A stretch of DNA of 64,000 nt from NCBI GenBank assembly GCA_900542305.1, contig UQMU01000004.1, positions 1 through 64,000 of the forward strand. The letters are read 5' to 3'. A program made the position numbers and the translations under genes. Below the pieces are notes generated by a model, which saw nothing but the letters and a program-made list of their open reading frames with translations, was not told where the DNA came from and searched no databases. Each line of letters opens with the position of its first letter. Position 1 is the first letter of the stretch. Below, in pieces: positions 23,873 through 34,050 of the stretch. Source of the DNA: an uncultured Collinsella sp. (lineage in GTDB: Bacteria > Actinomycetota > Coriobacteriia > Coriobacteriales > Coriobacteriaceae).

Positions 23873-25387
23873 TTAGTAGCTGTCGTACGAATAGTCATCT
23901 GAATCGTTTGCAGTCTGGCCGTCGGATGCCGTGTCGGTACCGTCGGTAGATTGGGCGTCGGTGCCGTCGGTAGACTGGGCGTCGGTGCCGTCGGCGGTAT
24001 CGGTGCCGTCGGCACTCTCACCGTCTTCGGAGTCAGTGGTCTCCTTCTTAGGAACGGTAATGGTCACGCGCGCCACGCCCGATGTCTTGGTGTCGTAGCG
24101 AACCTTTTCACCGTTCTTGGTAACCGTGACATCGGAGGGCTTGGACGTGGTGATCTCGATCGAGGACTCGGGCGTGTACTCCTGCTCAAAGGGACCGGTT
24201 GCCTGGGCGCCAAAGACCGATTTACCGTCGACCTTGACCTCGATCCAGGCGGTCTTGCCCTTGGCAACGGAGACCTTGACCTTGATAACCTCGTCCTCTT
24301 TCTTTTTCGCGTTCGCCTTGGCGGCATCGGAATCGGCAGAATCCGTCGCCTCGTCGATGCCTTCATCCTCGTCAACAGATTCGGTCGTCTTGGAAGACTT
24401 CTTGGTCGTCGTCTTGGTGGCCGCGGGCGTCTCGGGCGTCGACTCGGGTGCAGAAGAGCCGCAGCCACGCAGGAGGACCACGATGAGCAGAATCAACAAA
24501 AGCGCCACGGCACCGATGCCGGCGTAGATGATGCGCGGATCGAGTCCATTGTTCTGGGGGGCACGTCCACCGCCGCGTCCGCGATTAGAGCCACCGCGAC
24601 CGTTTACCTGCGGCATACGGCCGCGACTGCTATCGGGACGACCACGATATCCGCCTTGGCTCTGCGAGCCGCGCTGACCCGAACGCGGCGCAAGCTCGCC
24701 ACGGTTCTGATAGCCACGCTGGCCAGAGCGAGGCGCCGAAGAGCGTTGCCCGTAAGGCTGCGATTGAGAACGGAGGCGCGGCGTCACCTGCGTGGTATCG
24801 GCGTCGGCATATCCACCGTGGGAACGCCCGGCAGAAACTCCGCGATAACCACGACCGGAGTAGCCACCGTCGCCGTAACCGGCGCGGGGATCGCGACTCA
24901 ACCCGCGAGCGGCGGGAAGCGCACGATCATCCGGCATGGGCGTACTGCGAAAGCGATCTCGCTGAGAACGAATCTCCTCGCTGGAGCCCGTCTCGGTGAT
25001 ATAGCCCGCCTGCGGAGGGCGCTGGCCGTACCGCGTCGAGCGACCACCCTGAACCATCAGAAAGCGTCCGTTATCGACCGACGAACGCGAGTTAACGTAG
25101 CCGGCAGCATCCTGAAAACGACCGCCCTGCTGCGAGGTCTCGCGTTCATATGCCATGAGGTCATCAAAATAAGCGTTGACGACCTCGCGCGGGTTAAGCC
25201 CCAAAAAGCGAGCATAGCTCGAAATCATGCCCTGCGCATAGCCGCGCGGAGGCATCGATGCAAAGTTACCGGTCTCGAAAAACTCGATGATCTGCGGCCT
25301 GATTTTGATGGTGTTGGCGACCTGCTGGATGGAAAGGCCCATCCGGCGACGCTGCTCGAGCAGCATGTCACCAAAGCGTGCAGCCAT
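23873..25387 (-). CDS. rodZ: RodZ-like HTH membrane protein with long RG-rich region
   Basis: RodZ links MreB-type elongation machinery to the membrane. An N-terminal HTH_25 domain (about 1-75, LLEQRRRMGLSIQQVANTIKI) leads to a 200-residue Arg/Gly/Tyr/Gln-rich segment (about 84-284) with many RG dipeptides, one membrane helix (286-307), a Ser/Thr/Asp linker, a DUF4115-like beta domain (about 370-455) and an acidic tail with an eight-residue repeat TDGTDAQS. Typical RodZ lacks so long an RG-rich cytoplasmic stretch. The ATG overlaps the ftsK stop (TGATG). The Firmicutes order ftsK-rodZ-pgsA-cinA-recA is kept. Confidence 0.87.
   Translation of the reverse strand: MAARFGDMLLEQRRRMGLSIQQVANTIKIRPQIIEFFETGNFASMPPRGYAQGMISSYARFLGLNPREVVNAYFDDLMAYERETSQQGGRFQDAAGYVNSRSSVDNGRFLMVQGGRSTRYGQRPPQAGYITETGSSEEIRSQRDRFRSTPMPDDRALPAARGLSRDPRAGYGDGGYSGRGYRGVSAGRSHGGYADADTTQVTPRLRSQSQPYGQRSSAPRSGQRGYQNRGELAPRSGQRGSQSQGGYRGRPDSSRGRMPQVNGRGGSNRGRGGGRAPQNNGLDPRIIYAGIGAVALLLILLIVVLLRGCGSSAPESTPETPAATKTTTKKSSKTTESVDEDEGIDEATDSADSDAAKANAKKKEDEVIKVKVSVAKGKTAWIEVKVDGKSVFGAQATGPFEQEYTPESSIEITTSKPSDVTVTKNGEKVRYDTKTSGVARVTITVPKKETTDSEDGESADGTDTADGTDAQSTDGTDAQSTDGTDTASDGQTANDSDDYSYDSY
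23931..24012. repeat. 24-bp tandem repeat in the rodZ tail
   Basis: About three copies of a 24-base unit (GTCGGTGCCGTCGGTAGACT-type) encode TDGTDAQS repeats, with the sequence diverging at the ends. Copy number could change by slippage without breaking the frame. Confidence 0.8.
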
Positions 25388-28164
25388 CAGAATCCTCCAA
25401 ACTCACGATCTTCACGTGCCATCTCGGCGTCGACAGACTCCAACGCGGCAAGCCCCTCCTCGTCCAGCAGGACCTCGCGCGGCTTGGAACCATCGGGCGG
25501 GCCGACGACACCCTTTTCTTCCAGCATGTCCATAATACGCCCGGCGCGCGCATAGCCAACCTTGAGGCGGCGTTGCAGCCCAGATGTGGAGCCCAGCTGC
25601 GATTCCACCACAATATGGGCGGCCTCCCAGATAAGCGGGTCGTCATCTTGCGGTTCGGCAACGCCCGTGCGAACAATGCCGCCACCAGCCATGGACATGG
25701 AAGCGGGCGCCACGGCAGAGAGAATCTCCTCATGGTAGTCGGGCTCGCTTTGCGACTTAACGAACTCGACAATCTCGTTGATTTCGTCATCCGAGACAAA
25801 GCAGCCCTGGATACGGCGGGGCTTGCCCCAGTCGACCTTGGAGAACAGCATGTCGCCCAAACCGGTGAGCTTTTCGGCACCCATCTGGTCGATGATGACG
25901 CGCGAGTCGATGCCCGTGGCGACGTTAAAGGCGATGCGGTTGGTGATATTGGCCTTGATGAGGCCCGTCACCACGTTGGAGCTGGGGCGCTGCGTGGCCA
26001 CGATAAGATGAATACCGGCGGCACGGCCCAGCTGTGCAATACGCACGATCGAGGCCTCGACATCCTTACCGGCGACCATCATCAGGTCCGAGAGCTCGTC
26101 AATGATGATGACCAGGTAGGGCATCTTTTGCGGCGGGTTGTCGTAATGCTCAAACTCGCCGGCAGCCTGCTTTTCGTTGTAGGTCGAGATCTTACGCACG
26201 TTAAGACGCTCGAAGACCTTCAGGCGACGCTCCATCTCGGACACGGCCCATTGCAGAGCGCTCGCGGCCTGCTTGGGCTCGGTCACTACAGGCACGTAAA
26301 GATGCGGCAGACCGTTATAGCCCGCAAGCTCGACGCGCTTGGGGTCGACCATGATCAGGCGAACATCCTCGGGAAGGGCGCGCATGAGCAGGGTCGTAAT
26401 GATGGAATTGATCATCACCGACTTACCAGAACCGGTCGTACCGGCAATAAGCAGGTGGGGCATCTTGGCGAGGTCGGCGACAACCGGCGTGCCCTCGGCA
26501 TCGCGGCCGATGGCCAGCTCGAGCGGGCCGCCCTTCACATAGGGCAGCACGTCGCCCAAATTGACGTTTTGGCGCTTGCGATTGGGAATCTCGATGCCCA
26601 CGAGCGAGGTGCCGGGGATTGGGGCAAAGATGCGCACCGACTGAGCAGCGAGCGAAAGCGCGATATCGTCCTCGAGGCTCGAAATCTTGCTCACGCGCTC
26701 GCCCTCGCCAGGTTGCAGCTTAAAGGTCGTCACCGTGGGGCCGGCGATCCAGCCGACCACGCGGGCACTGCGGCCAAACTCAAGCAACGTGGACTGAAGC
26801 GACTCGGCAGTCTGCTCAAGTTCCTTGTCAGAAGACGCGGAGGATGCCGACTGCGGGTTGGCATGCAGGATTTCGAGCGGCGGAAGCTTGAGGCCGTCCT
26901 CTTCTTCGCCCTCGTTATCTGCGGTGCCGCCATCCGCTCCCCCATCGCTAGCCGCAGCCGATTCGACAGCACTCGAGGCAGGCACATCGGCAACCTTGGA
27001 ATGCTTCAAGAAGTCGGGAATCTGAGGTGCTGCCGAAACAGGATTCACGGCAAACGGCGGCTCGGACTCGTCGATCTTATCGGGGTCGTCTTCCATCGAA
27101 AGCTGACCGGTTACCTGGTCGCGCTTTGCATGGCGACGCGGCAGCAAAGTTGTCTTTGCGGTCTCAATCGGAGCCTCGTCGTCCTCGTCATCGCCCTCGG
27201 TGAGCTCAATCTCGCTATCGGACCAAGACGGGTCAGGCTCACTCGTATTCAACTTGGGTGTGGCCTTGCCCTTCTTGACATGACGGCGCGGCATCAGCGT
27301 CGTCTTAGCGCGCTCGGCCTCCACGGCATCGGATACGTCGACAAACGGATCCTCGTCCTCGTCGTCATCGTCCAAAACCGGGTCTACATCGTTACCCATG
27401 ACCGTGGTCACGGCAGCATCAGAGCCCTTTTGACGAAGAATGCTCAGGTGCGGACGGGCAACGCCGGGCACCGACAGGGCTTCGTCGTCACCCCACGGGC
27501 TGGCGTTGACATCGGCACGACGGCGCTCGGCAAAATCGGCCGCGCGGTCGCGAGCAGAGCGCAAAACGCCGCCAACCGAAAAGCCGATGATGACCAAGCC
27601 CACGACGACAAGGCCCAACAGGACCACCATCGCGATAGGCTTACCCAGGGCATTCTGCAGCGCACTCGCAATAAACGCACCGATGTAGCCACCCGAGGCG
27701 GACAGATTTTGCGGCGTGAACATAAGGTCACACGAGTCGCTCGTACCCGGCACCACCAGCGAAAGAATGGAGACAACGGCGATAAAGACCACGGCTCCGC
27801 CCGCGACCGAGCGAATGTTGAGCGGCGAGTCCTCGCCTAAAAAGAGCGTGGCGGCAAACAGCAAAATGACGATCGGCAGCACGTAGGCGCCCAGACCAAA
27901 GCCCAGGTGGTAGAAACCGGCAACCGCAGCCGTAACGGGTGCAGTCGCCGGCGAAATCACGGCAATGAAGGACGCAATCGCCAAAACGGCGATGACCACG
28001 CCGGCGATATCGCGGTTGGCCGAGGGCTCCACCAAGGGCTCAAAATCGTCGAAGTCCGCCTCGTGGCCCTTATTGGCACGCAGATGGGAACCGGCACCCT
28101 TAGCAGATGCCGGTTGGTTATTGGCCTTATTACCTTTGGCGTTTTGTGCAGATCCGCGCGCCAA
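25387..28164 (-). CDS. ftsK: DNA translocase FtsK/SpoIIIE
   Basis: FtsK pumps chromosome ends across the closing septum. The 925-residue protein has four membrane segments (about 52-225), a 220-residue acidic linker with two copies of a KTTL-x-PRRH-x-K basic motif, the motor with Walker A IAGTTGSGKSVM, and a C-terminal winged-helix gamma domain (about 860-925, LGSTSGLQRRLKVGYARAGRIMDMLEE) that reads polar DNA motifs. The TTG start is set by GGAGG 6 bases upstream inside the rnj end; no ATG is suitably placed. Coupling continues into rodZ. Confidence 0.96.
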   Translation of the reverse strand: MARGSAQNAKGNKANNQPASAKGAGSHLRANKGHEADFDDFEPLVEPSANRDIAGVVIAVLAIASFIAVISPATAPVTAAVAGFYHLGFGLGAYVLPIVILLFAATLFLGEDSPLNIRSVAGGAVVFIAVVSILSLVVPGTSDSCDLMFTPQNLSASGGYIGAFIASALQNALGKPIAMVVLLGLVVVGLVIIGFSVGGVLRSARDRAADFAERRRADVNASPWGDDEALSVPGVARPHLSILRQKGSDAAVTTVMGNDVDPVLDDDDEDEDPFVDVSDAVEAERAKTTLMPRRHVKKGKATPKLNTSEPDPSWSDSEIELTEGDDEDDEAPIETAKTTLLPRRHAKRDQVTGQLSMEDDPDKIDESEPPFAVNPVSAAPQIPDFLKHSKVADVPASSAVESAAASDGGADGGTADNEGEEEDGLKLPPLEILHANPQSASSASSDKELEQTAESLQSTLLEFGRSARVVGWIAGPTVTTFKLQPGEGERVSKISSLEDDIALSLAAQSVRIFAPIPGTSLVGIEIPNRKRQNVNLGDVLPYVKGGPLELAIGRDAEGTPVVADLAKMPHLLIAGTTGSGKSVMINSIITTLLMRALPEDVRLIMVDPKRVELAGYNGLPHLYVPVVTEPKQAASALQWAVSEMERRLKVFERLNVRKISTYNEKQAAGEFEHYDNPPQKMPYLVIIIDELSDLMMVAGKDVEASIVRIAQLGRAAGIHLIVATQRPSSNVVTGLIKANITNRIAFNVATGIDSRVIIDQMGAEKLTGLGDMLFSKVDWGKPRRIQGCFVSDDEINEIVEFVKSQSEPDYHEEILSAVAPASMSMAGGGIVRTGVAEPQDDDPLIWEAAHIVVESQLGSTSGLQRRLKVGYARAGRIMDMLEEKGVVGPPDGSKPREVLLDEEGLAALESVDAEMAREDREFGGF

Positions 28165-28165
28165 A

Positions 28166-29836
28166 CTAAACCTCCATGACGACCGGGATGATCATCGGAC
28201 GGGTGCGCGTACGGCTCCAGATAAAGTTAGAAAGCGAATCACGCACGGCCTTACGAATAGCATCGGAACCGCTGCTCGTAAAGCTGAACTTGCCCTTCTC
28301 GATCGTCTTCATGATGGACGCGGAGGCATCCTCGGAGAACTGGTCGTCGATGGCAAACGAGACGCCGCGGCCCGAGAACTCGATGGCCTCGATTTTCTTA
28401 TGCTTAAGCGAGACGATGGCAACAGCGGTAACCATACCGTCGTTGGCGAGCTTCTGACGATCGCGCAGGACGATGGGGTCGGTATCGCCGATACGCAGGC
28501 CGTCGACGTAGACGACGCCGGACTCGACGGGCGTACCGCGTTTGACGATACCGCCGCGCATCTCGAGCGTGTCGCCGTTATCGAGGATAAAGATATGATC
28601 GTCCTTGATGCCCATCTTGCGAGCCAGCTGGGCATGGGCGCGCAGATGCACGGCTTCACCGTGAACCGGCATAAAGTACGTGGGCTTGGCCATGGCCATC
28701 AGGAGCTTGAGCTCCTCCTGGCTACCGTGGCCCGAGACGTGGACAAGAGCGCGGTTCTTATCCCACACGTCGCAACCGAGCTTGGCCAGGCTGTTGACGA
28801 CCTGCTGGACGGCCTTCTCGTTACCGGGGACCGGCGTTGCCGAGAGGATGACGGTATCGCCCTCGTGGATGGAGAGCGTCTTGTGTTCGCCGTTGGCCAT
28901 GCGCGAAAGGGCCGACAGGGGCTCGCCCTGCGAACCGGTGCACATGACGACGATCTTGTCGTCAGGCAGGTTGTCGATATCGAAGGCATCGATGATATCG
29001 GCGTCATCGATGTTGAGGTAACCGAGCTCGCGCGCCACGCGGGTGTTGGTGAGCATGGAGCGACCGGTCACGACGACCTTGCGGCCACACTTGCGGGCGG
29101 CGTCGCAGATCTGCTGCAGACGATGGATGTGGCTCGAGAACGACGCGACGAACACGCGGCCCGGAGCATTCTTGATGGCATGCAGCAGATTGGGGCCAAC
29201 CTCGGCCTCGGACTTGGTAAAACCGGGGACCGTGGCGTTGGTGGAGTCGGACAGCAGCAGGTCGATGCCCTGCTTGGCAAAGCGGCTGATAGCGGCATAG
29301 TCGGGCGTGACACCGTCGATGGGCGTCTGGTCGAGCTTAAAGTCGCCGGTGTGCATAACGGTGCCCTGGTTGGTGCGGATGAACACGCCCAGAGCGCCCG
29401 GGATTGAGTGCGTCATCGAGAAGAAGTCGAGCGAAATGCCACCCAGATTGACGTGGCTACCGCCCTTGACCTCACGGAACTTGGGTGCACGAATACGAAA
29501 CTCGGAGAGCTTACCCTCGATAAAGCCAAGCGTCAGCTTGCTCGAGAAGATGGGCACCTTGTTGTTGAGGTCCTGCAGCAGATACGGTAGCGAACCGGTG
29601 TGGTCCTCGTGGCCGTGAGTGACGACGATGCCGCGGAGCTTTTCCTCGTTCTCCAGAACATAGGTGTAATCCGGGAGTACCAGATCGATACCAGGCTGGG
29701 AGTCATCCGGGAACATGAGACCGGCGTCGACGAGCACCATGTCGTCGCCGCACTCGAAGACCGTCATGTTCTTGCCGATGCCGTCAAGGCCACCGAGCGG
29801 AATGATCTTCAAGGGAGATGATTTTTTAGCTGCCAT
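28166..29836 (-). CDS. rnj: Ribonuclease J
   Basis: RNase J is a metallo-beta-lactamase-fold enzyme with 5'-exo and endonuclease activity on RNA. The metal site HGHEDHTG lies near residue 75, and the beta-CASP region has SSHIHRLQQI and VHVSGHGSQEELK. The 556 residues match the family. The stop codon region also carries the ftsK ribosome binding site. With Rny and PNPase nearby it forms a degradosome-like gene set. Confidence 0.96.
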   Translation of the reverse strand: MAAKKSSPLKIIPLGGLDGIGKNMTVFECGDDMVLVDAGLMFPDDSQPGIDLVLPDYTYVLENEEKLRGIVVTHGHEDHTGSLPYLLQDLNNKVPIFSSKLTLGFIEGKLSEFRIRAPKFREVKGGSHVNLGGISLDFFSMTHSIPGALGVFIRTNQGTVMHTGDFKLDQTPIDGVTPDYAAISRFAKQGIDLLLSDSTNATVPGFTKSEAEVGPNLLHAIKNAPGRVFVASFSSHIHRLQQICDAARKCGRKVVVTGRSMLTNTRVARELGYLNIDDADIIDAFDIDNLPDDKIVVMCTGSQGEPLSALSRMANGEHKTLSIHEGDTVILSATPVPGNEKAVQQVVNSLAKLGCDVWDKNRALVHVSGHGSQEELKLLMAMAKPTYFMPVHGEAVHLRAHAQLARKMGIKDDHIFILDNGDTLEMRGGIVKRGTPVESGVVYVDGLRIGDTDPIVLRDRQKLANDGMVTAVAIVSLKHKKIEAIEFSGRGVSFAIDDQFSEDASASIMKTIEKGKFSFTSSGSDAIRKAVRDSLSNFIWSRTRTRPMIIPVVMEV

Positions 29837-30024
29837 AGGTTAGTGTGGTTTCCTTTCTTCGAAACGGGTCTGGAACAACCGGCGGGGCGCTTCTGGCAAA
29901 CCGACCGCCGGGAACGTACAAACATGCATCATAGAGTCGACGCAGTAACCTCAGTATGATACCCATTTGCCCACCAACAGACCACCCATGCATCAAAGCC
30001 CCATCTGAACTGGTCCATCCCGCC
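29837..30024. other. rnj upstream region
   Basis: No gene is seen. GGAAACC lies close to the rnj start, and CCGGCGG ... CCGCCGG at about 29880-29913 can form a hairpin in the rnj leader. The rest is AT-richer than its surroundings and probably holds the rnj promoter, but I cannot assign its boxes. Confidence 0.4.
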
Positions 30025-30157
30025 GGTTTCCCGTGGGGCGGGCACTGATGAAGTTTCCTGCTCTACAGTCCTGCTCACGACGGAGGCCACATTAAGTGGC
30101 CTCCTGTTCGTGCGGAACTCGCGATAAACTTCATCAGTGCCCGCCCCACGGGAAACC
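30025..30157. repeat. Hairpin element, family B copy 1
   Basis: Perfect 32-base complementary arms (30025-30056 and 30126-30157) enclose a 69-base middle. Inside is a second helix (CACG/CGTG side) and an inner hairpin GGAGGCCAC-TTAAT-GTGGCCTCC when read on the minus strand. The minus-strand core from AAGTTT to AAACTT (81 bases) matches copy 2 almost exactly at both ends (23 and 26 bases identical). Confidence 0.88.
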
Positions 30158-30315
30158 TGCCAAATAGAGACAGGTTTATTTTGGTCGGTTTTATCTGGGA
30201 AGATGCTGCTGCGGCTATCTACAGATCTGTAATCTGACTACTGAATAGACTGTCTAACTAAATAGCGAGCGGCATTAACCAGCCCTTTTGCTTGCGCCCG
30301 GGAGGGACGCATATG

Positions 30316-30395
30316 AAGTTTATCGCGAGTTCCGCACGCAAAGGAAAGCACTTAATATGCTCTCCGTGCGAGCAGGACTGTAGAGCAGGAAACTT
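30316..30395. repeat. Hairpin element, family B copy 2 (inverted)
   Basis: This is the same 80-base core as copy 1 in the opposite orientation. The inner hairpin is GGAAAGCAC-TTAAT-ATGCTCTCC, differing from copy 1 by two compensatory base-pair changes. The flanks pair only imperfectly (17 of 23 positions), so the outer arms are decayed or never matched. Confidence 0.85.
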
Positions 30396-30422
30396 TACCT
30401 GCGGCCCCGCCGAGAATAGCAA

Positions 30423-30450
30423 AAGGGCGACCCCCTTAGGAGTCGCCCTT
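30423..30450 (-). terminator. Intrinsic terminator after pnp
   Basis: AAGGGCGAC and GTCGCCCTT form a 9-bp stem with a 10-base loop. On the minus strand it is followed by TTTTGC, 24 bases after the pnp stop. Confidence 0.85.
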
Positions 30451-30473
30451 GTTGAGCTGCTTATGTACGGCTG

Positions 30474-32720
<2,247 letters not shown>

Positions 32721-32826
32721 TGTTCTCCTTTACCCCACAGGCCCCTTGCCTGCGGGCTTCTCATGTGACGCGGGCCCCCTGCCCCCGCCACGCTTCAGAG
32801 CGTGATTGTTCACGCCCTTACACAAA

Positions 32827-32856
32827 AAGAGCGCCCCGCTGCGCAGGACGCTCTTA
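32827..32856 (-). terminator. Intrinsic terminator between rpsO and pnp
   Basis: On the minus strand AAGAGCGTCC pairs with GGGGCGCTCTT and is followed by TTTTTGTG. It lies 15 bases after rpsO and may let only part of transcription reach pnp. Confidence 0.8.
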
Positions 32857-32871
32857 GCATGTACAAATCCG

Positions 32872-33150
32872 TTACTGGATGTTGTCGCGGATGCCCAGAG
32901 CCTTGATGAGCTCACGGTACTCGACGATGTCGTTCTTCTTGATGTAGGAGAGAAGACGACGACGACGGCCAACGAGCATGAGCAGGCCACGACGGGTGTG
33001 GAAGTCCTTCTGGTGGGACTTCATGTGCTCGGTCAGCTCCTTGATGCGCTCGGACAGGATGGCGACCTGAACCTTGGGGTTACCGGTATCGACCGGGGAG
33101 TTACCGAACTGGGCGGTCAGCTCCGCCTTGCGCTCTTTGGAAACAGTCAT
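32872..33150 (-). CDS. rpsO: 30S ribosomal protein uS15
   Basis: S15 binds 16S rRNA early in small-subunit assembly. The signature region HTRRGLLMLVGRRRRLLSYI is intact and the end EYRELIKALGIR is canonical. The 92-residue form starts at MTVSKERK with AAAGG upstream; the open frame extends further but lacks support. Confidence 0.97.
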   Translation of the reverse strand: MTVSKERKAELTAQFGNSPVDTGNPKVQVAILSERIKELTEHMKSHQKDFHTRRGLLMLVGRRRRLLSYIKKNDIVEYRELIKALGIRDNIQ

Positions 33151-33288
33151 TGTTTCACCTTTCGTTTCGCGTCGCCCGTGGGCGACTCTATTCGCCTCGG
33201 ACTGAGAAGCCGCCGGTGGAGCGAACATCCAAGGTCGAGGTACCAACAGGTCGGTATGTTACCACAAGCGACGCGCGCCTGCGCATCA

Positions 33289-34038
33289 TCACCGACCCAA
33301 CATGAATTCCATCGCACGGAGCCGCTGATCGGTGTGCGTGGCGGCCCAAACATGCGAAAGCCCCAGCAAAAACGCAGCCGTATGCGGATCGATCCGCTCG
33401 TCCATAAGGGAATCGAACGTCATGGACATGAGGGCGCGAAGCCATGCGACCTCGCCGGTTGAGACCAACTCGGCGCCCGGAACGCTCGACGCGCATGAGC
33501 CGCACATGAGGCCGCCCGCCTGGGGCGAAAAATACGACAGCATGGGGTCTCCGCATAGCACGCATGCCGAGAAATCGGGTCGGTAACCAACGTGCGACAG
33601 CAGTTTAAAGACAAAGGCCGCCACGAGCAGGTCCATATGTGCCGAGTCGAGCCCGCTGCCGACAAGCGTGAGCGCCCGCTGTGTAATGGCAAAGGTAAAT
33701 GGATCCTCGGCATCCTCGAACGAGCACACGCGCGCAACCTCGGCAATCGCGCTGGCGGCACAGGTCGTCTCGTAGTCAGGAGCAGCACCGAGCGGCGCCT
33801 CCATAAGCTCGGCCTGAGAAACCACGTCGAGCGACCGTCCATGCGCCAACAGCATATCAACGGTGCAGAAGAGCTCGCAGCGGGCCGCAAGGCGACCGCC
33901 AGGCTTACGTGCGCCCTTGGCCACGGCACGCACCTGCCGCCCCCGTTCGTCGAGCATCGTCAAGATCAGGTCGGTTTCCTTGAGCTTAGTCTTGTCGAGG
34001 ACGAGCACCTTCGTGCGATATGTGCGAGAGCCTGCCAT
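33289..34038 (-). CDS. recO: DNA repair protein RecO
   Basis: RecO helps load RecA at gaps together with RecR. An N-terminal OB fold (about 1-80, YRTKVLVLDKTKLKETDLILTM) is followed by a helical domain with a zinc site of four cysteines (CVLCGDP and MCGSC, about 160-185). The 249 residues are normal. It follows era by 12 bases, as in Firmicutes. Confidence 0.93.
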   Translation of the reverse strand: MAGSRTYRTKVLVLDKTKLKETDLILTMLDERGRQVRAVAKGARKPGGRLAARCELFCTVDMLLAHGRSLDVVSQAELMEAPLGAAPDYETTCAASAIAEVARVCSFEDAEDPFTFAITQRALTLVGSGLDSAHMDLLVAAFVFKLLSHVGYRPDFSACVLCGDPMLSYFSPQAGGLMCGSCASSVPGAELVSTGEVAWLRALMSMTFDSLMDERIDPHTAAFLLGLSHVWAATHTDQRLRAMEFMLGR

Positions 34039-34050
34039 GAACGCCGAGGC

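Noticed and set aside
23931..24012. CRISPR-like or satellite array
   Set aside because: The repeat is coding sequence of the RodZ tail, with no spacers.
25378..27840. Long plus-strand open frame opposite ftsK, and similar ones opposite rny, rimO, miaB, lepA and mtaB
   Set aside because: All are antisense shadows of clearly recognised genes, rich in His/Arg/Gln, with no domains.
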